From Xiheicaenibacterium sp046351325 (GTDB taxonomy: Bacteria > Myxococcota_A > Polyangia > Polyangiales > Polyangiaceae), in assembly GCA_046351325.1 (NCBI GenBank), contig JAXLYR010000001.1, positions 1,704,241-1,768,240 of the forward strand: a DNA stretch of 64,000 nucleotides, given 5' to 3'. Every line of letters starts with the position of its first letter. The first letter of the stretch is position 1. The position numbers and the translations under genes were made by a program. Of this stretch, positions 1-9,210 are shown one piece after another. The notes beneath the pieces are model-generated. The model was given only the letters and a program-made list of their open reading frames with translations. It was not told the origin of the DNA and made no database searches.

Positions 1-153
1 GAGGTCGCGCGCGGCGACGTCGTGACGACGGTCGAGGTCGCTGGTGGGCCGCTGCGATCGCTCGAGCCGGGGCCGCTGCACGCGACGACCCCGAGCGCGA
101 GCGACCACCAGGTCTTTTCGCTCAGCGAAAAGGTCGGCACACGACCATCGTAG
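1..153 (+). CDS. C-terminal end of an unidentified protein (partial)
   Basis: The first 150 bases read as 50 open codons in frame 1, ending at TAG 151-153. Third positions are almost all G or C, as in the real genes of this window. The peptide (begins EVARGDVV, ends VGTRPS) carries no motif I recognise. It is probably the tail of a gene that begins outside the window. The 88 bases that follow, up to arr, hold no other frame of note. Moderate confidence that it is coding; no function is assigned. Confidence 0.45.
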   Translation, partial: EVARGDVVTTVEVAGGPLRSLEPGPLHATTPSASDHQVFSLSEKVGTRPS

Positions 154-241
154 CGTGGGCCGTGCGGCGCGCCTCGCGGAGTGCAGGCGTCCGCCCGTTC
201 TGGCAGCCACCGCTGAACGCCTATACGTTGAGGAGAACTGC

Positions 242-694
242 GTGCAAGACGACCTCGCGTGGATCGCCACAACGTTCGAGAACTGCCATTTGGTGGCCGG
301 GCCGTTCTATCACGGGACCGCTGCGGCGCTGCGGGCGGGAGATCAGCTGAGCGCTGGCTTCGCCTCCAATTATCAGAAGGGTCGAATCTCCAACCACGTT
401 TACTTCAGCTCAACAGTTGCCAGCTTGGCCGCGCAGTTGGCGGCCGTATTGACCGGGGTTCCGGGGCGGGGCCACGTTTATATCGTTGAGCCGACAGGAC
501 CGTTCGAGGACGACCCGAACGTCACGAACAAGCGTTTTCGGGGCAATCCGACGAAGTCTTATCGAAGTAAGCAGCCGCTCCGCATCCTCGGTGAGCTCGA
601 CGATTGGGAGGAGCACAGCCCGGAGGTCATCGGCGGGATGCTCGAGCGGCTTGCTGCATTGAGGCAAAAGGGGTTGGACGTCATCGAGGATTGA
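242..694 (+). CDS. arr: Rifampin ADP-ribosyltransferase (Arr)
   Basis: The 150-residue product matches the small Arr family (about 140 residues), cytosolic enzymes that inactivate rifamycins by transferring ADP-ribose from NAD+. Visible signatures are FYHGT near residues 22-26 with the NAD-binding His at about 24, an S-N-Y element in the GFASNYQKG stretch, the YIVEPTGPFEDDPN block, and GNPTKSYRS followed by PLRILGE. The start is the GTG at 242, because AGGAG lies six bases upstream (231-235) and the family domain begins there. The frame is open further upstream to 44, but that extension is Arg-rich with no family resemblance. It stands alone between a truncated upstream gene and a convergent gene. 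Resistance is inferred from the family; other substrates are possible. Confidence 0.9.
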   Translation: MQDDLAWIATTFENCHLVAGPFYHGTAAALRAGDQLSAGFASNYQKGRISNHVYFSSTVASLAAQLAAVLTGVPGRGHVYIVEPTGPFEDDPNVTNKRFRGNPTKSYRSKQPLRILGELDDWEEHSPEVIGGMLERLAALRQKGLDVIED

Positions 695-790
695 CCGCGC
701 GGGCAACTGTTACACGTCTGTCAGCGATTGACCGCGAGCCGTGTGAGGCGACACGCGCGACTGCGCGCCGACGGGTGCATCTCTGCCAAA

Positions 791-831
791 TAAAAAAAAC
801 CGCGGATCGTCTCCCCCAAGACGATCCGCGG
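791..831 (-). terminator. Rho-independent terminator of the AgmX-like gene
   Basis: A perfect 13-bp inverted repeat (800-812 and 819-831) with a six-base loop is followed on the minus strand by eight T (792-799 read in reverse). It begins 22 bases after the stop of the minus-strand gene ending at 854. This is the clearest intrinsic terminator in the window. Confidence 0.92.
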
Positions 832-853
832 CGAGTTGAACTTTGTCGGAGGC

Positions 854-2407
854 TCAGTTCGAGGCGGGCGCGAGCGACAGGCCGTACGTGACCTTGACGA
901 TGCCGTTCTCGGGAGCCGCGAACGACAAGCCGCGGAACGAACCGACGATGCAGCTGACGACCGCGCTGTCGGGGAGGTCCGAGCCCGCGTTCGTGCTCGA
1001 GCCCACCGCGCCGTCGGCGCCGATCACGAAGCCGACCGTGACGTGGCCCGCGAGGTTGGGGTTGTTGCGCAGACCAGCCTCGTAGCAGGCGCGGAAGCGA
1101 CCGAAATTCTGGCGAACCGTGCGTTGGATGACCTCGGCGGGCAGGTGGCCCGATACACCGACCGCGGCGGGCGTGAGCTTCGGCGCGGTGGTCTTGTGCG
1201 TGGGCATCAGCGGGCCCTCGGGGATGCCGTCGGGGACGCCGTTCTTGCAATTGACCGAGGTGCACGGAGCGCCGCGGTTGATGGTCGAGAGCGGGCCGAC
1301 GTCGATGCCGATGCCGGGGCCGCCGCTGTCGCCAGGGCCGCTCACGTGCAGGCCGCCGGGCCCGAAGTCGTCACCGAGCTCGTTGGCCCAGAAGTTCCCG
1401 TTGTGGTTCTCGAGGTCGGGGCCGTTCGCGCCGGGCGACCAAGGCGAGCTCGGCGTGTTCATGCCGTCGTTCTGAGCGAGGATGCCGACCATGCCGAAGT
1501 CGACGGCGTCTTGCATCGCGGACTTCTTGTCGAAGGTGTAGGTCGGCGCGCCGCCCTTCGCGCTGAAGCGCTTGTTCGAGGGCGCGGCGCTCGGGTTGCC
1601 CGCGGCGCCGGGAGCGCCCGGGGCCGGCGAGTTCGCCGCGACCGGCGAGCCGCTCGCGTCGGAGTTGGGCGCGTCACCCTTGATCTCCTCGACGGGGACC
1701 TCGGGCTTCGCCGCGTCTTGAAGCGCGATCTGCATCGCGTGCTTCTGCTCGTTGGTGAGTGGCGTCTCGTCGGTCGAGGCGAGCGCGGGCATGAACGCGA
1801 AGAGCGAGGCCGCGACCGCGCCGTGCAGGAAGAAGCTCAGCGCCTGCGCCGCGAAGGCCTTGCGGTCGGGGTTCACCTTGCCAGCGACCTTGCGGCTCGC
1901 CTGGACGCTCGCGATCTCGAACACGAAGCCGTTGAGCTCGCTCTTCACGCGCATGCCGAGCGCGAGGCGGACGAGGTGCGCGCCGGCGAGCGAGGGCGAA
2001 GCGGTCGCGAGCTTCTCGGCGACGGCGTCCTCGAGGCGGAGCGTGCGACCGTTCGAGACGATGCGAGCCTGCGCGCCGGGGAGCACGACCGCGAAGCTGT
2101 CGCTGCCCTCGACGAGGACGAGCGGAGCGCGCGACGAGCCGAGCTTGTCGCTCGGGACGAGGTGATCGCAGCCCTCTTCACCGACGAAGAACGAGCGCGC
2201 GGTCTCGAGGTGCTGGATCGCGAGGACCGACTCACCCCAGCGGATCACGATCTCGAGCGTGGTCCCCTCACCATCGGCGTCCTTCGTGTCGATCGCGTTT
2301 CCAGCGGGGATCATCTCGTACGAGGCGCGCGAGCTCTTGGGAGCTTCTTCACGGAGCGCGGCGAAGGGGTTCGAGCTGGACGACGCAAACGGCGAGAGAG
2401 ACGACAT
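854..2407 (-). CDS. AgmX/PglI C-terminal domain protein
   Basis: The 517-residue protein has three parts. The N-terminal region resembles the AgmX-type sensory/FHA-like domain (TLEIVIRWGE, then FFVGEE and FLVP-like blocks). One hydrophobic segment lies at about residues 183-205. A low-complexity Pro/Ala/Gly and then Gly/Asp/Asn-rich linker leads to a C-terminal domain of about 100 residues (VIQRTVRQNFGRFRACYEAG, GHVTVGFVIGADG, SFAAPENG) typical of AgmX/PglI and related TonB-like energy-transducer tails. AgmX is a gliding-motility protein in Myxococcus, but the domain is widespread in myxobacteria, so a motility role is only inferred. The ATG at 2407 has GGAGGT nine bases upstream; the 99-residue upstream extension looks non-coding. 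A strong terminator follows. Confidence 0.8.
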   Translation of the reverse strand: MSSLSPFASSSSNPFAALREEAPKSSRASYEMIPAGNAIDTKDADGEGTTLEIVIRWGESVLAIQHLETARSFFVGEEGCDHLVPSDKLGSSRAPLVLVEGSDSFAVVLPGAQARIVSNGRTLRLEDAVAEKLATASPSLAGAHLVRLALGMRVKSELNGFVFEIASVQASRKVAGKVNPDRKAFAAQALSFFLHGAVAASLFAFMPALASTDETPLTNEQKHAMQIALQDAAKPEVPVEEIKGDAPNSDASGSPVAANSPAPGAPGAAGNPSAAPSNKRFSAKGGAPTYTFDKKSAMQDAVDFGMVGILAQNDGMNTPSSPWSPGANGPDLENHNGNFWANELGDDFGPGGLHVSGPGDSGGPGIGIDVGPLSTINRGAPCTSVNCKNGVPDGIPEGPLMPTHKTTAPKLTPAAVGVSGHLPAEVIQRTVRQNFGRFRACYEAGLRNNPNLAGHVTVGFVIGADGAVGSSTNAGSDLPDSAVVSCIVGSFRGLSFAAPENGIVKVTYGLSLAPASN

Positions 2408-2677
2408 GGATGAGTGACCTCCGAGCGATCCCTGTTGTCGGACCCGACCACTGCCGAGTGGCAGGGGATCAGGTGGGTCCGGGCTCGTGCGGCGTCGCCC
2501 CTCATTTCGAGGAGCAGCTCGCGCTTGCCGGTCGCAAACAGTGACACGCGCCCTCTCGCGTTGGTTCCAACTTTTTTCGATTGCGCGAAGACTGATTTTG
2601 GGGGAGCCGCGTGTGCGACAAACGGCGCCGGCGTCGTTCGTCGGACGCTCGCGCTCCGGGGTCGCTACCATCGAGCG

Positions 2678-4147
2678 ATGCAGTCTCGACGCATCGATAT
2701 CCACGCACTTCGAAGCTCGATCCTCAGCGCCGTGGGGCTCGGCCTCGGCCTCACGGGCTGCGGCGCGCTCGTCGTCTACGAGTCCGACGGTGGGAGCGGA
2801 GGGAGCGGCGGCACGGGACCTACATCGTCACAATCGTCGAGCTCGTCGGGCGGAACGACGAACTCGGGCTGCGTCGATCCCACGCCGATCATCGGCCCGG
2901 ACGGCTCGGACACGGGCTACGTGCGGTGCGCCGACGGCTCCGTCGATCGCGCGGCGATCGGGCAGTGCGCGTTCGATTGGGACCCGCCGCCTTGCGAGGG
3001 CAACGAGGACGTCATCGAGTGCACGAGCAACGCGGACTGCGGACTCGGCGGGCAGTGCGGTCACACCGTGGCCGTCGAGGGCGGCACGTATTGCCAGTGC
3101 TTCTACGGCTGCGAGGTCGACGACGACTGCGGTAGCCCCGACTACGCCTGCGTCTGCGGCGGCATGCTTTCGAACTTGCCGGGGAGCACCTGCGTCCCGA
3201 AGAAATGCGCGACCAACGCAGACTGCGATTCGGGCGAGTGCGGGCTCGGCACGTTCGACGACGGCTGCTCACGCGAGACCTTCCTCGCTTGTCGCGGCGG
3301 CGCCGACAGCTGCCGCACCGACGTCTCGTGCGTCAACGCGGGCGAGTGCTCACCGTCGTTCGACGACGCGAGCTTCCACTGCAACGTCCCGAACTGCGCG
3401 CTCGGCCGGCCGCTCGTCGTCGAAGGCCTGGCCCGCGTCGCGCCTGCGACCGAGCGCGCGGACTGGCGTGGAGCGCTGCGACTCTCCGCGGGCGCGCCGT
3501 CCACTTCGACCGAGCGCTATCGCGCGACCGCGGCGCTCGAGCACGCGTCGATCGCGAGCTTCGCGCGGTTCACCCTCGCCTTGCTCGCGCAGGGCGCGCC
3601 GCTCGAGCTCGTCGAGGAGGCGCAGCAGGCAGCGCTCGACGAGATCGCCCACGCGAAGCTCGCGTACGGGCTCGGCGTCGCGGGTCCTGGCGCGCTCCTC
3701 GAGGCGCGCGCGCCGCTCGAGACCGACGCTCGCGCGCTCACGGTCGCGCTCGTTCAGGAGGCCTGCGTCGGCGAGACGCTCGGCGCGATGGAGGCCTCGC
3801 TCGCCGCAGAAAACACCGAGAATCCTGCGCTCCGCGCGGCGCTCGAGGAGGTCGCGTCCGACGAGGCCCGACACGCGGCGCTCGGCTGGCGCTCGCTCGC
3901 GTGGCTGCTCGCGCGCGATCCGTCGCTCGTCCCCGTCGCACGGGCCGCGTTCGAACGTGAGGCTCGCCTCACCTCTGTGCCGGTCGATCCCTCGAACGCG
4001 AGCGACCCCGCGCGTGGCCTCCCCTCCCCCGCCGCGATCGAGGAAAATCGGGCGCTCACCCTGCGCGAGGTCGTCTTGCCCGCGGCCGCTCAGCTCTTTC
4101 GTCTCCAGCCGAGCTTCACGCGCTCCTTTGGCCAGGCGCTCGTGTAG
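2678..4147 (+). CDS. Lipoprotein with Cys-rich region and ferritin-like domain
   Basis: 489 residues. A lipoprotein signal (lipobox LTGC) is followed by a Gly/Ser linker and a Cys-rich middle (about residues 60-240) with EGF- or dickkopf-like Cys spacing. The C-terminal domain of about 200 residues carries paired metal-ligand motifs of the ferritin-like fold: EHASIASF near 287, DEIAHAKL near 321, QEACVGE near 360 and DEARHAAL near 395. This suggests a di-iron or related oxidase/storage four-helix bundle anchored in the envelope. The ATG at 2678 was chosen because the signal peptide follows it directly; the frame is open further upstream but lacks such a signal. The end overlaps the convergent gene by 58 bases. 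The metal-site assignment is from pattern only. Confidence 0.75.
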   Translation: MQSRRIDIHALRSSILSAVGLGLGLTGCGALVVYESDGGSGGSGGTGPTSSQSSSSSGGTTNSGCVDPTPIIGPDGSDTGYVRCADGSVDRAAIGQCAFDWDPPPCEGNEDVIECTSNADCGLGGQCGHTVAVEGGTYCQCFYGCEVDDDCGSPDYACVCGGMLSNLPGSTCVPKKCATNADCDSGECGLGTFDDGCSRETFLACRGGADSCRTDVSCVNAGECSPSFDDASFHCNVPNCALGRPLVVEGLARVAPATERADWRGALRLSAGAPSTSTERYRATAALEHASIASFARFTLALLAQGAPLELVEEAQQAALDEIAHAKLAYGLGVAGPGALLEARAPLETDARALTVALVQEACVGETLGAMEASLAAENTENPALRAALEEVASDEARHAALGWRSLAWLLARDPSLVPVARAAFEREARLTSVPVDPSNASDPARGLPSPAAIEENRALTLREVVLPAAAQLFRLQPSFTRSFGQALV

Positions 4148-5091
4148 CGCTCGATGCGCGCGCGTGCGTCGTCGGTCTCCAGACGTCGAGGGCCGGGCGT
4201 GAGGTCCACCTCGAGCTGCTGCACTGCGCTTGGATCGAGCTCTGCGAGCATGTTCGCGATGCTCTGGTGGACGGCGCCTTCCATCTTCACGCGGAGCGTG
4301 AGCGCGTCCCCTTCCCGCTGCAGCGTCACGTCCTTCACGTAGGGCTCTTGCGTCGCCAAGCGACGCAGACCGAGCTGGCGATGAACCTCGACGAGTCTGC
4401 ACAGGGACACTCCACCAGCTTGCCCACCCACCACCTGCCGCAGCTCGAGCGAGACGAGCCGCGGCGGCGCCACCAAAGCGGTCGCGACAGCCAACGCAGC
4501 GTCGAGCGCGGTCGGCCTCGACAGCCAGAGCGCCAGGCTGTCGAGCGCCGGCCATCCAGGGACGGGGAGCGCGCCGTCGACACCGAACAACGTCACCCCT
4601 CGCACGGCGCGGTTCAAATCGGCGACGCGCTCGAACGAGGTGGGGCGCAGTCCGTGAAGCCACGTTAGCGAGCGAAGTGGGGAACGCGCCAGGAGCGCGA
4701 CCAAGACGTCGTCGGCGAGCCCGGTCGGCAGCGTGAGCTCGGTCACCGTGGCCCAGCCTGTGCGCCCGATCGTGCTGGTCAACGGCGAGCTCTCGCTGTT
4801 CGGCAGGTAGTGTGCGGGGAACCCGCGCTCCAGCTGGTCCAGGCGGAGCGCGGTCGGCCGCTCCGCGATCACGCAGGGGTGATCGCTCCACCAACCGACG
4901 TGGCGCTCTCGAAAGAGCGCCTCCTCGCGAGACTTTGGAACACGCCGGCCGCGCGCCTTGGCGAGCTGCAGCGTGATGAGCTCACCGAGCGGGTTCGACC
5001 GACTGGTGAGCCAATCCGCGTAGACCTCTCGCGGAGCATCCGACCGAGGGTCGTCATACACAGCCTCGAGCAATGCTCGCTCGCTATCCAT
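4090..5091 (-). CDS. TIGR02996 (repeat-companion) domain protein
   Basis: The 333-residue protein starts with the TIGR02996 signature: LLEAVYDDPRSDAPREVYADWL within the first 30 residues, then GELITLQLA and an E-E-L-like helix. This domain is common in myxobacteria and planctomycetes and usually precedes leucine-rich-like repeats; here the rest shows degenerate leucine-rich spacing (LTLPTGLADDVLVALL, LRSLTWLHGL). The function is unknown. It is cytosolic, as no signal or membrane segment is seen. It is convergent with the ferritin-like lipoprotein gene. Confidence 0.7.
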   Translation of the reverse strand: MDSERALLEAVYDDPRSDAPREVYADWLTSRSNPLGELITLQLAKARGRRVPKSREEALFRERHVGWWSDHPCVIAERPTALRLDQLERGFPAHYLPNSESSPLTSTIGRTGWATVTELTLPTGLADDVLVALLARSPLRSLTWLHGLRPTSFERVADLNRAVRGVTLFGVDGALPVPGWPALDSLALWLSRPTALDAALAVATALVAPPRLVSLELRQVVGGQAGGVSLCRLVEVHRQLGLRRLATQEPYVKDVTLQREGDALTLRVKMEGAVHQSIANMLAELDPSAVQQLEVDLTPGPRRLETDDARARIERYTSAWPKERVKLGWRRKS

Positions 5092-5207
5092 GAAGACGTC
5101 AGCGGAGCATGTCGAGCGCCCCCAATGCCTGGCGTTGTTGCAAGTCCTCCCAAAACCGTGCGCGCGCCGGCCTCCCTCGGACTACATACATGTAAGTAAC
5201 TCCGAGC

Positions 5208-5642
5208 TCACTCGTAGGCCTCGGCGTATTCGGTGCCCAGCGGATGCCGATGCCACGTCTGCATCTGCTTTGGGCCGTTCGACGTGGTGCAGAGGCAATC
5301 GCCATATTCGTAGTCGGTGTGCCACTGGCCCTCTTCGTCCTCGTGTTTGAGGTTGACCTTGTTCGGGTCGTGGACCGCCGTCCCGCGGGGGTCGATGTAT
5401 TGCTCGACCACCTCGATAGGGATCTTGGCGACTCGATTACCCGGTAGCAGGAGGGTGAAGCGCGGCGCGGAAGCGTTCGCGGTCCCGCTCAGGCTCGCGA
5501 CAGGCTTGCTCGAGGCGGACGCGCTGGCCTTCGGCCGCTCGGCTTCGCTCGAGGTTTGGCCCGACGCGCACCCGGCAATGCTCAACGAAGCCACCAATGC
5601 GAACTCGAGCGCTCGGCGTGCGTAGCGGATAGTCCGGGTCAT
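5208..5642 (-). CDS. Small lipoprotein, unknown function
   Basis: 144 residues with an N-terminal Arg-rich start, hydrophobic stretch and lipobox SIAGC, then an Ala/Ser linker. The C-terminal 80 residues (FTLLLPGNRV, IPIEVVEQYID, WHTDYEYGDCLC) have the look of a small beta-rich domain with a Cys-Leu-Cys pair. No family is recognised. It is a single gene with about 80 bases to the next minus-strand gene. Lipoprotein assignment is good; the role is unknown. Confidence 0.7.
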   Translation of the reverse strand: MTRTIRYARRALEFALVASLSIAGCASGQTSSEAERPKASASASSKPVASLSGTANASAPRFTLLLPGNRVAKIPIEVVEQYIDPRGTAVHDPNKVNLKHEDEEGQWHTDYEYGDCLCTTSNGPKQMQTWHRHPLGTEYAEAYE

Positions 5643-5721
5643 GAGACCACTCTAACCACTGGTTCGGCCGGTCCTAAGTTCGCTGGGGTTCGCCCACGTC
5701 TGAGCGCGCAGGTTCGTAGCA

Positions 5722-8700
5722 CTAGTTCGACCGGGCGTGCCCCTCGCGCACGAGCGCACGCTTCGCGGGTCGGTCCGACGTCGACGTCTGGCCACGTCGC
5801 CGCGGCCCGAGGATCGAGCCAGGGACGAGCGCGCGGCTCGCGTCACCACCCCACGCGCGGACCCAGTCGACCCACGCGACGCGCTGAAATCGGAAGACGA
5901 GCTCGACGAGCGGCAGCGCCGGCCGCTCACCATCGGTGAGCTCACCATTCTCGGGCGGGCGCGGCGCGATCTTCGACTCCGCGGTCAAAGGCTGGGTGTT
6001 CGGCGCGAACACGTCGTAGACGAGCGCGCGGCGGTAGTCGCCGCTCGGCCACACGACGAGCCCGGTCTCCGCGAGGTCGTAGGGCGTCTCGGCGCTGCCG
6101 AACGCCGAGGCGAGCACCGCCGCGACCTGCTCGCGCACGAGGTCGACGCCCGCCGCTTTGTAGAGCCCGACGAGCCCGCGCTCGAACACCGCGCGCTGCT
6201 TGCTCGACATGTGCTCGGTGAAGCCCGGCTCGTGCACGCTCGCGACGACCCAGCGCGACTGCTCCGCGAACTCGAGCACGCAAGGTCGCGTCGAGACCTC
6301 GGGGCACGTGAGCTCGATGCGCACGCGGTTCGAGGTCATGTGCGGGTGGCCCACGTGCATCGGCCCCGAGGTCCAATCCGAGCTCGCGCGCAGCACGAGC
6401 ACGAGCTCGCGCTCGACGAAATGCTCGAGGGCGTGCGCGACCTCGGCGAGCGCGGCGCGTGGCTTGCGGAGCGCGCGAGCCTCGAGCCGCCCGCTCGACG
6501 CGAGGCTCTGTCGCTCGGCGCGACGGAGGGCCGCGAACTGCTTCGGGATGGTGCCCGAGTGGAAGCCGGCGACGAGCAGGCCCGTCATCGTCTCGCCGTG
6601 GTGGCCGATCATCACGGGCTTGAGCTCGGTCGCGCGGTTCGCCTCGTAGAGCTTGAAGTTCTCTTTGAGCTCCCACACGAGGAAGCCGAACACACCCGGC
6701 AAAAGGAACACCGTGGGCGCGGCGATCGTGTTCGCGAGCACGGGGCCGAGCGGCATGAGCACCTGTCGCGCGACCCCGAGGAGCGACGGCGTCATCGGGA
6801 GGATGATCTTGTGCGAGACCGTGACGACCGGGAAATGCTTGATGGGGTTCACCTGCGGCTCGATGAGCAGGTTCACGTAGAAGCGGACGAGGAACGTGAC
6901 GAAGGCCCAGCCCACGCCGAGCACGGCCTTCGCCCCGGAGGAGAGCGGGTGCTCGCCCTGGCGAAAGCGCAGCGCCTGATCGACGCGGTAGAGCACCCAC
7001 TCGATCGTCGCGACGAGCGCCGCGAACTTCTCTGCGATGAGCTTGAAGAGCCCGGGGATCACGTGGCGCCGCAGCGCGCGGCCCTTGCTGAGCAGCCAAT
7101 CGACGAGCGCGGTCGAGGCCTCGCGACCGGCCTTCGAGTTGAGCGCGAGGCTCGAGACGACGAGCGACGCCCCCGCGATCACACCGAGCGCGGGCCCGCG
7201 GACACCGGGCGCCGCGGCGATCGCCGTGAACGCGCCCGCGACGACGAGCGGCTTCAAGAGGAAGCTCCACAAGACCTGAAACGGCTGGCTCGCGACGATC
7301 GCGCGCACCATCGCCGTCGACGCGAGCCACCGCGGCGCGCCGAGGAACACGGCCCGCAGCGCGCCGCGCACGGTGCGCAGGACCGCGAGGGTTTTGTCGC
7401 GCACGCGGCGGCTGTGGATGAGCGCGAAGAGCGCGACCGAGACGCCCGCGAACGACGGCCACGAGAGCAGGTGGATCGGGTGATGGGTGAAGCGCCCGGC
7501 GATCAGGTGCACGAGGTGCGTGAGCCCCTCGAGCAGGACGAACGCACCCAAAGTAGGTACAACGACGTACAAGACGAGCGCGCGACCGGGGCGCGTGCCG
7601 AACGCGAGCGACGAGGCCTTTTGCAGGCCGCGCAGGTAGATCTCGCCGCGCCGATAGACGCCGTCGAGCGAGTCCGCGAGCGCGCGATCCGCGACGAGCA
7701 GCTCGTCGCCAGCGAGCAGCTTCTTCGCGCTGACGTCGGCGAGCTTGAGCCGGCTGCGCGAGACCGCGTCGCGGAGCTCGCCGATGCTGAAATGGCCTGC
7801 GCCAGCGCACCGATCGAGCAGCTCGTCGATGAGCTTCGCGCGGGCCGCGGCGAGCGGCGCGCCACCGCTCGCGAGGCCCATCGCGTCGATCGCGTCGGCG
7901 ACCGCGGGCTTGTGCGCGCGTCGCACGTTGAACTCGGCTTGTTCGATCGCGGCCTCGAGCAGCGCGCTGAGGCGTCGCCGCGACTCGGCGCCGATGCGGG
8001 CGCGCGCAGCCTTCTTCTGCGCCGAGCGCAGGTAGCGCAGCACGCGCACGGGGCGCGTCGCGGGGAGCGCGCGGACGATCGGTCGCCCCCCGAGGCTCGT
8101 GATCCACGCGAGCAGATCGATGGTGCGGTTCTCGCGCTCGTGCGCGATCGCGGCCTTGAGCACGTCGTAGAGCAGGCGCGCTTCGACGCCACGCACGACG
8201 CGGCTACGCGACGCGGCCGCGCGCAGGAGCTCGAAGAAGTGCGCGACCCAAACGACGGGATCGCGCGCCGGGCCGTCGAGCTTCTGGTGTTCGTGCTGAT
8301 CGTCGAGCGCCGCGAAGAGCCGTCGCACGAGCGACGTGAGCGCCTGGTTGATCCGATCGACGAGCCCCGATTTCAGCCTGTCGGGGGCCTGCGCGAGCGC
8401 GCGCGCGAGGCCGACCGCGGCGCGCACGACGTTGCCCTCGTCGGCCGCGCTCTCGACCTCCTTCATCAAGCTCGAGTAGGTCGGCGCCGAGTCCGCGAAC
8501 GTCGACTTCGTCTCGTCCGGGTCGTCGGAGACGACCTCGGCGTCGCGGTTCAGCGCGGGGCTCGAGGCGCCGTCGAGCCTCGTCGCCTCGAGGAGCGCGG
8601 GCACGTCGAGGTCGAGCGCGATCGTGGCGTCCACCTCGTCCAAGACCTCGACGAGGCTCGGGAACGTCCGCGCGAGCGCGGGCCGATCGAAGCACGCGAG

Positions 8701-9171
8701 CTCCGTGTAGAGCGCGACGAACTCGATCCACGTCTGCCGATCGCGGTCGAGGACGCCCTCCGGGAGCAGGTGCTCGCCCTCGCGCAGGACGAGCCGGATC
8801 TCGTCGAACTCGGCCTGACCGACGCGGTGGACGCGATCGAGCACGGCCGCGTGCGAGAGCTCGCCGGTCGCGGCCGCGCGCTCGAGCTCGAGGTGCACGC
8901 GCGCGTGGAAGAGCTCGCGCCACGTCGCCGCGAGGGCCGCGCCGCGCGCGACTCCGTGGAGCTCTTCGTCGGTCGGGCGCGCGAGCAGGAGCGCGTGCGC
9001 GTCGTCGGCCGCGAGCGGCTCGACGTCGAGCGGCGCGACGAGCTCGGGCTCGAGCACCTCCTTGAGCGCGCGCGCCGAGACGACGAACGACCGCGCGTGC
9101 GCGACCTCCGAGCCGAAGCCGCCCGCGTGCAGGCTCCGCTTGATGATGCGCCGAAGCAGCCGCGCGCCCAC
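5722..9171 (-). CDS. Large multi-pass membrane protein, unknown function
   Basis: 1149 residues. The N-terminal half (1-520) is soluble, rich in Ala, Arg, Leu and Glu, and mostly helical. Hydrophobic clusters follow at roughly 527-560, 567-590, 620-680, 745-765 and 787-835. A C-terminal soluble region of about 300 residues ends in an Arg-rich tail. No catalytic motif was recognised. The start is a GTG at 9171. A plus-strand frame of similar length covers the same DNA, but it has no hydrophobic segments and an extreme Arg/Glu composition, so the minus strand is taken as coding. It lies downstream of the M3 peptidase gene and about 40 bases after an intergenic repeat copy that may be its leader. 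Confidence 0.7.
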   Translation of the reverse strand: MGARLLRRIIKRSLHAGGFGSEVAHARSFVVSARALKEVLEPELVAPLDVEPLAADDAHALLLARPTDEELHGVARGAALAATWRELFHARVHLELERAAATGELSHAAVLDRVHRVGQAEFDEIRLVLREGEHLLPEGVLDRDRQTWIEFVALYTELACFDRPALARTFPSLVEVLDEVDATIALDLDVPALLEATRLDGASSPALNRDAEVVSDDPDETKSTFADSAPTYSSLMKEVESAADEGNVVRAAVGLARALAQAPDRLKSGLVDRINQALTSLVRRLFAALDDQHEHQKLDGPARDPVVWVAHFFELLRAAASRSRVVRGVEARLLYDVLKAAIAHERENRTIDLLAWITSLGGRPIVRALPATRPVRVLRYLRSAQKKAARARIGAESRRRLSALLEAAIEQAEFNVRRAHKPAVADAIDAMGLASGGAPLAAARAKLIDELLDRCAGAGHFSIGELRDAVSRSRLKLADVSAKKLLAGDELLVADRALADSLDGVYRRGEIYLRGLQKASSLAFGTRPGRALVLYVVVPTLGAFVLLEGLTHLVHLIAGRFTHHPIHLLSWPSFAGVSVALFALIHSRRVRDKTLAVLRTVRGALRAVFLGAPRWLASTAMVRAIVASQPFQVLWSFLLKPLVVAGAFTAIAAAPGVRGPALGVIAGASLVVSSLALNSKAGREASTALVDWLLSKGRALRRHVIPGLFKLIAEKFAALVATIEWVLYRVDQALRFRQGEHPLSSGAKAVLGVGWAFVTFLVRFYVNLLIEPQVNPIKHFPVVTVSHKIILPMTPSLLGVARQVLMPLGPVLANTIAAPTVFLLPGVFGFLVWELKENFKLYEANRATELKPVMIGHHGETMTGLLVAGFHSGTIPKQFAALRRAERQSLASSGRLEARALRKPRAALAEVAHALEHFVERELVLVLRASSDWTSGPMHVGHPHMTSNRVRIELTCPEVSTRPCVLEFAEQSRWVVASVHEPGFTEHMSSKQRAVFERGLVGLYKAAGVDLVREQVAAVLASAFGSAETPYDLAETGLVVWPSGDYRRALVYDVFAPNTQPLTAESKIAPRPPENGELTDGERPALPLVELVFRFQRVAWVDWVRAWGGDASRALVPGSILGPRRRGQTSTSDRPAKRALVREGHARSN

Positions 9172-9210
9172 GAAGCGCGCCCGAGGTTCAGCGCGACGGA
9201 GCGCAGCCTC

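Noticed and set aside
44..241. N-terminal extension of Arr back to the ATG at 44
   Set aside because: Arg-rich, unlike Arr; the GTG at 242 has a good ribosome site and the right length, and frame 1 to 153 is a better coding candidate.
836..2413. A 525-codon plus-strand frame over the AgmX-like gene
   Set aside because: Arg/Ala/Val/Asp repeats typical of an antisense frame; the minus strand has recognised domains and a terminator.
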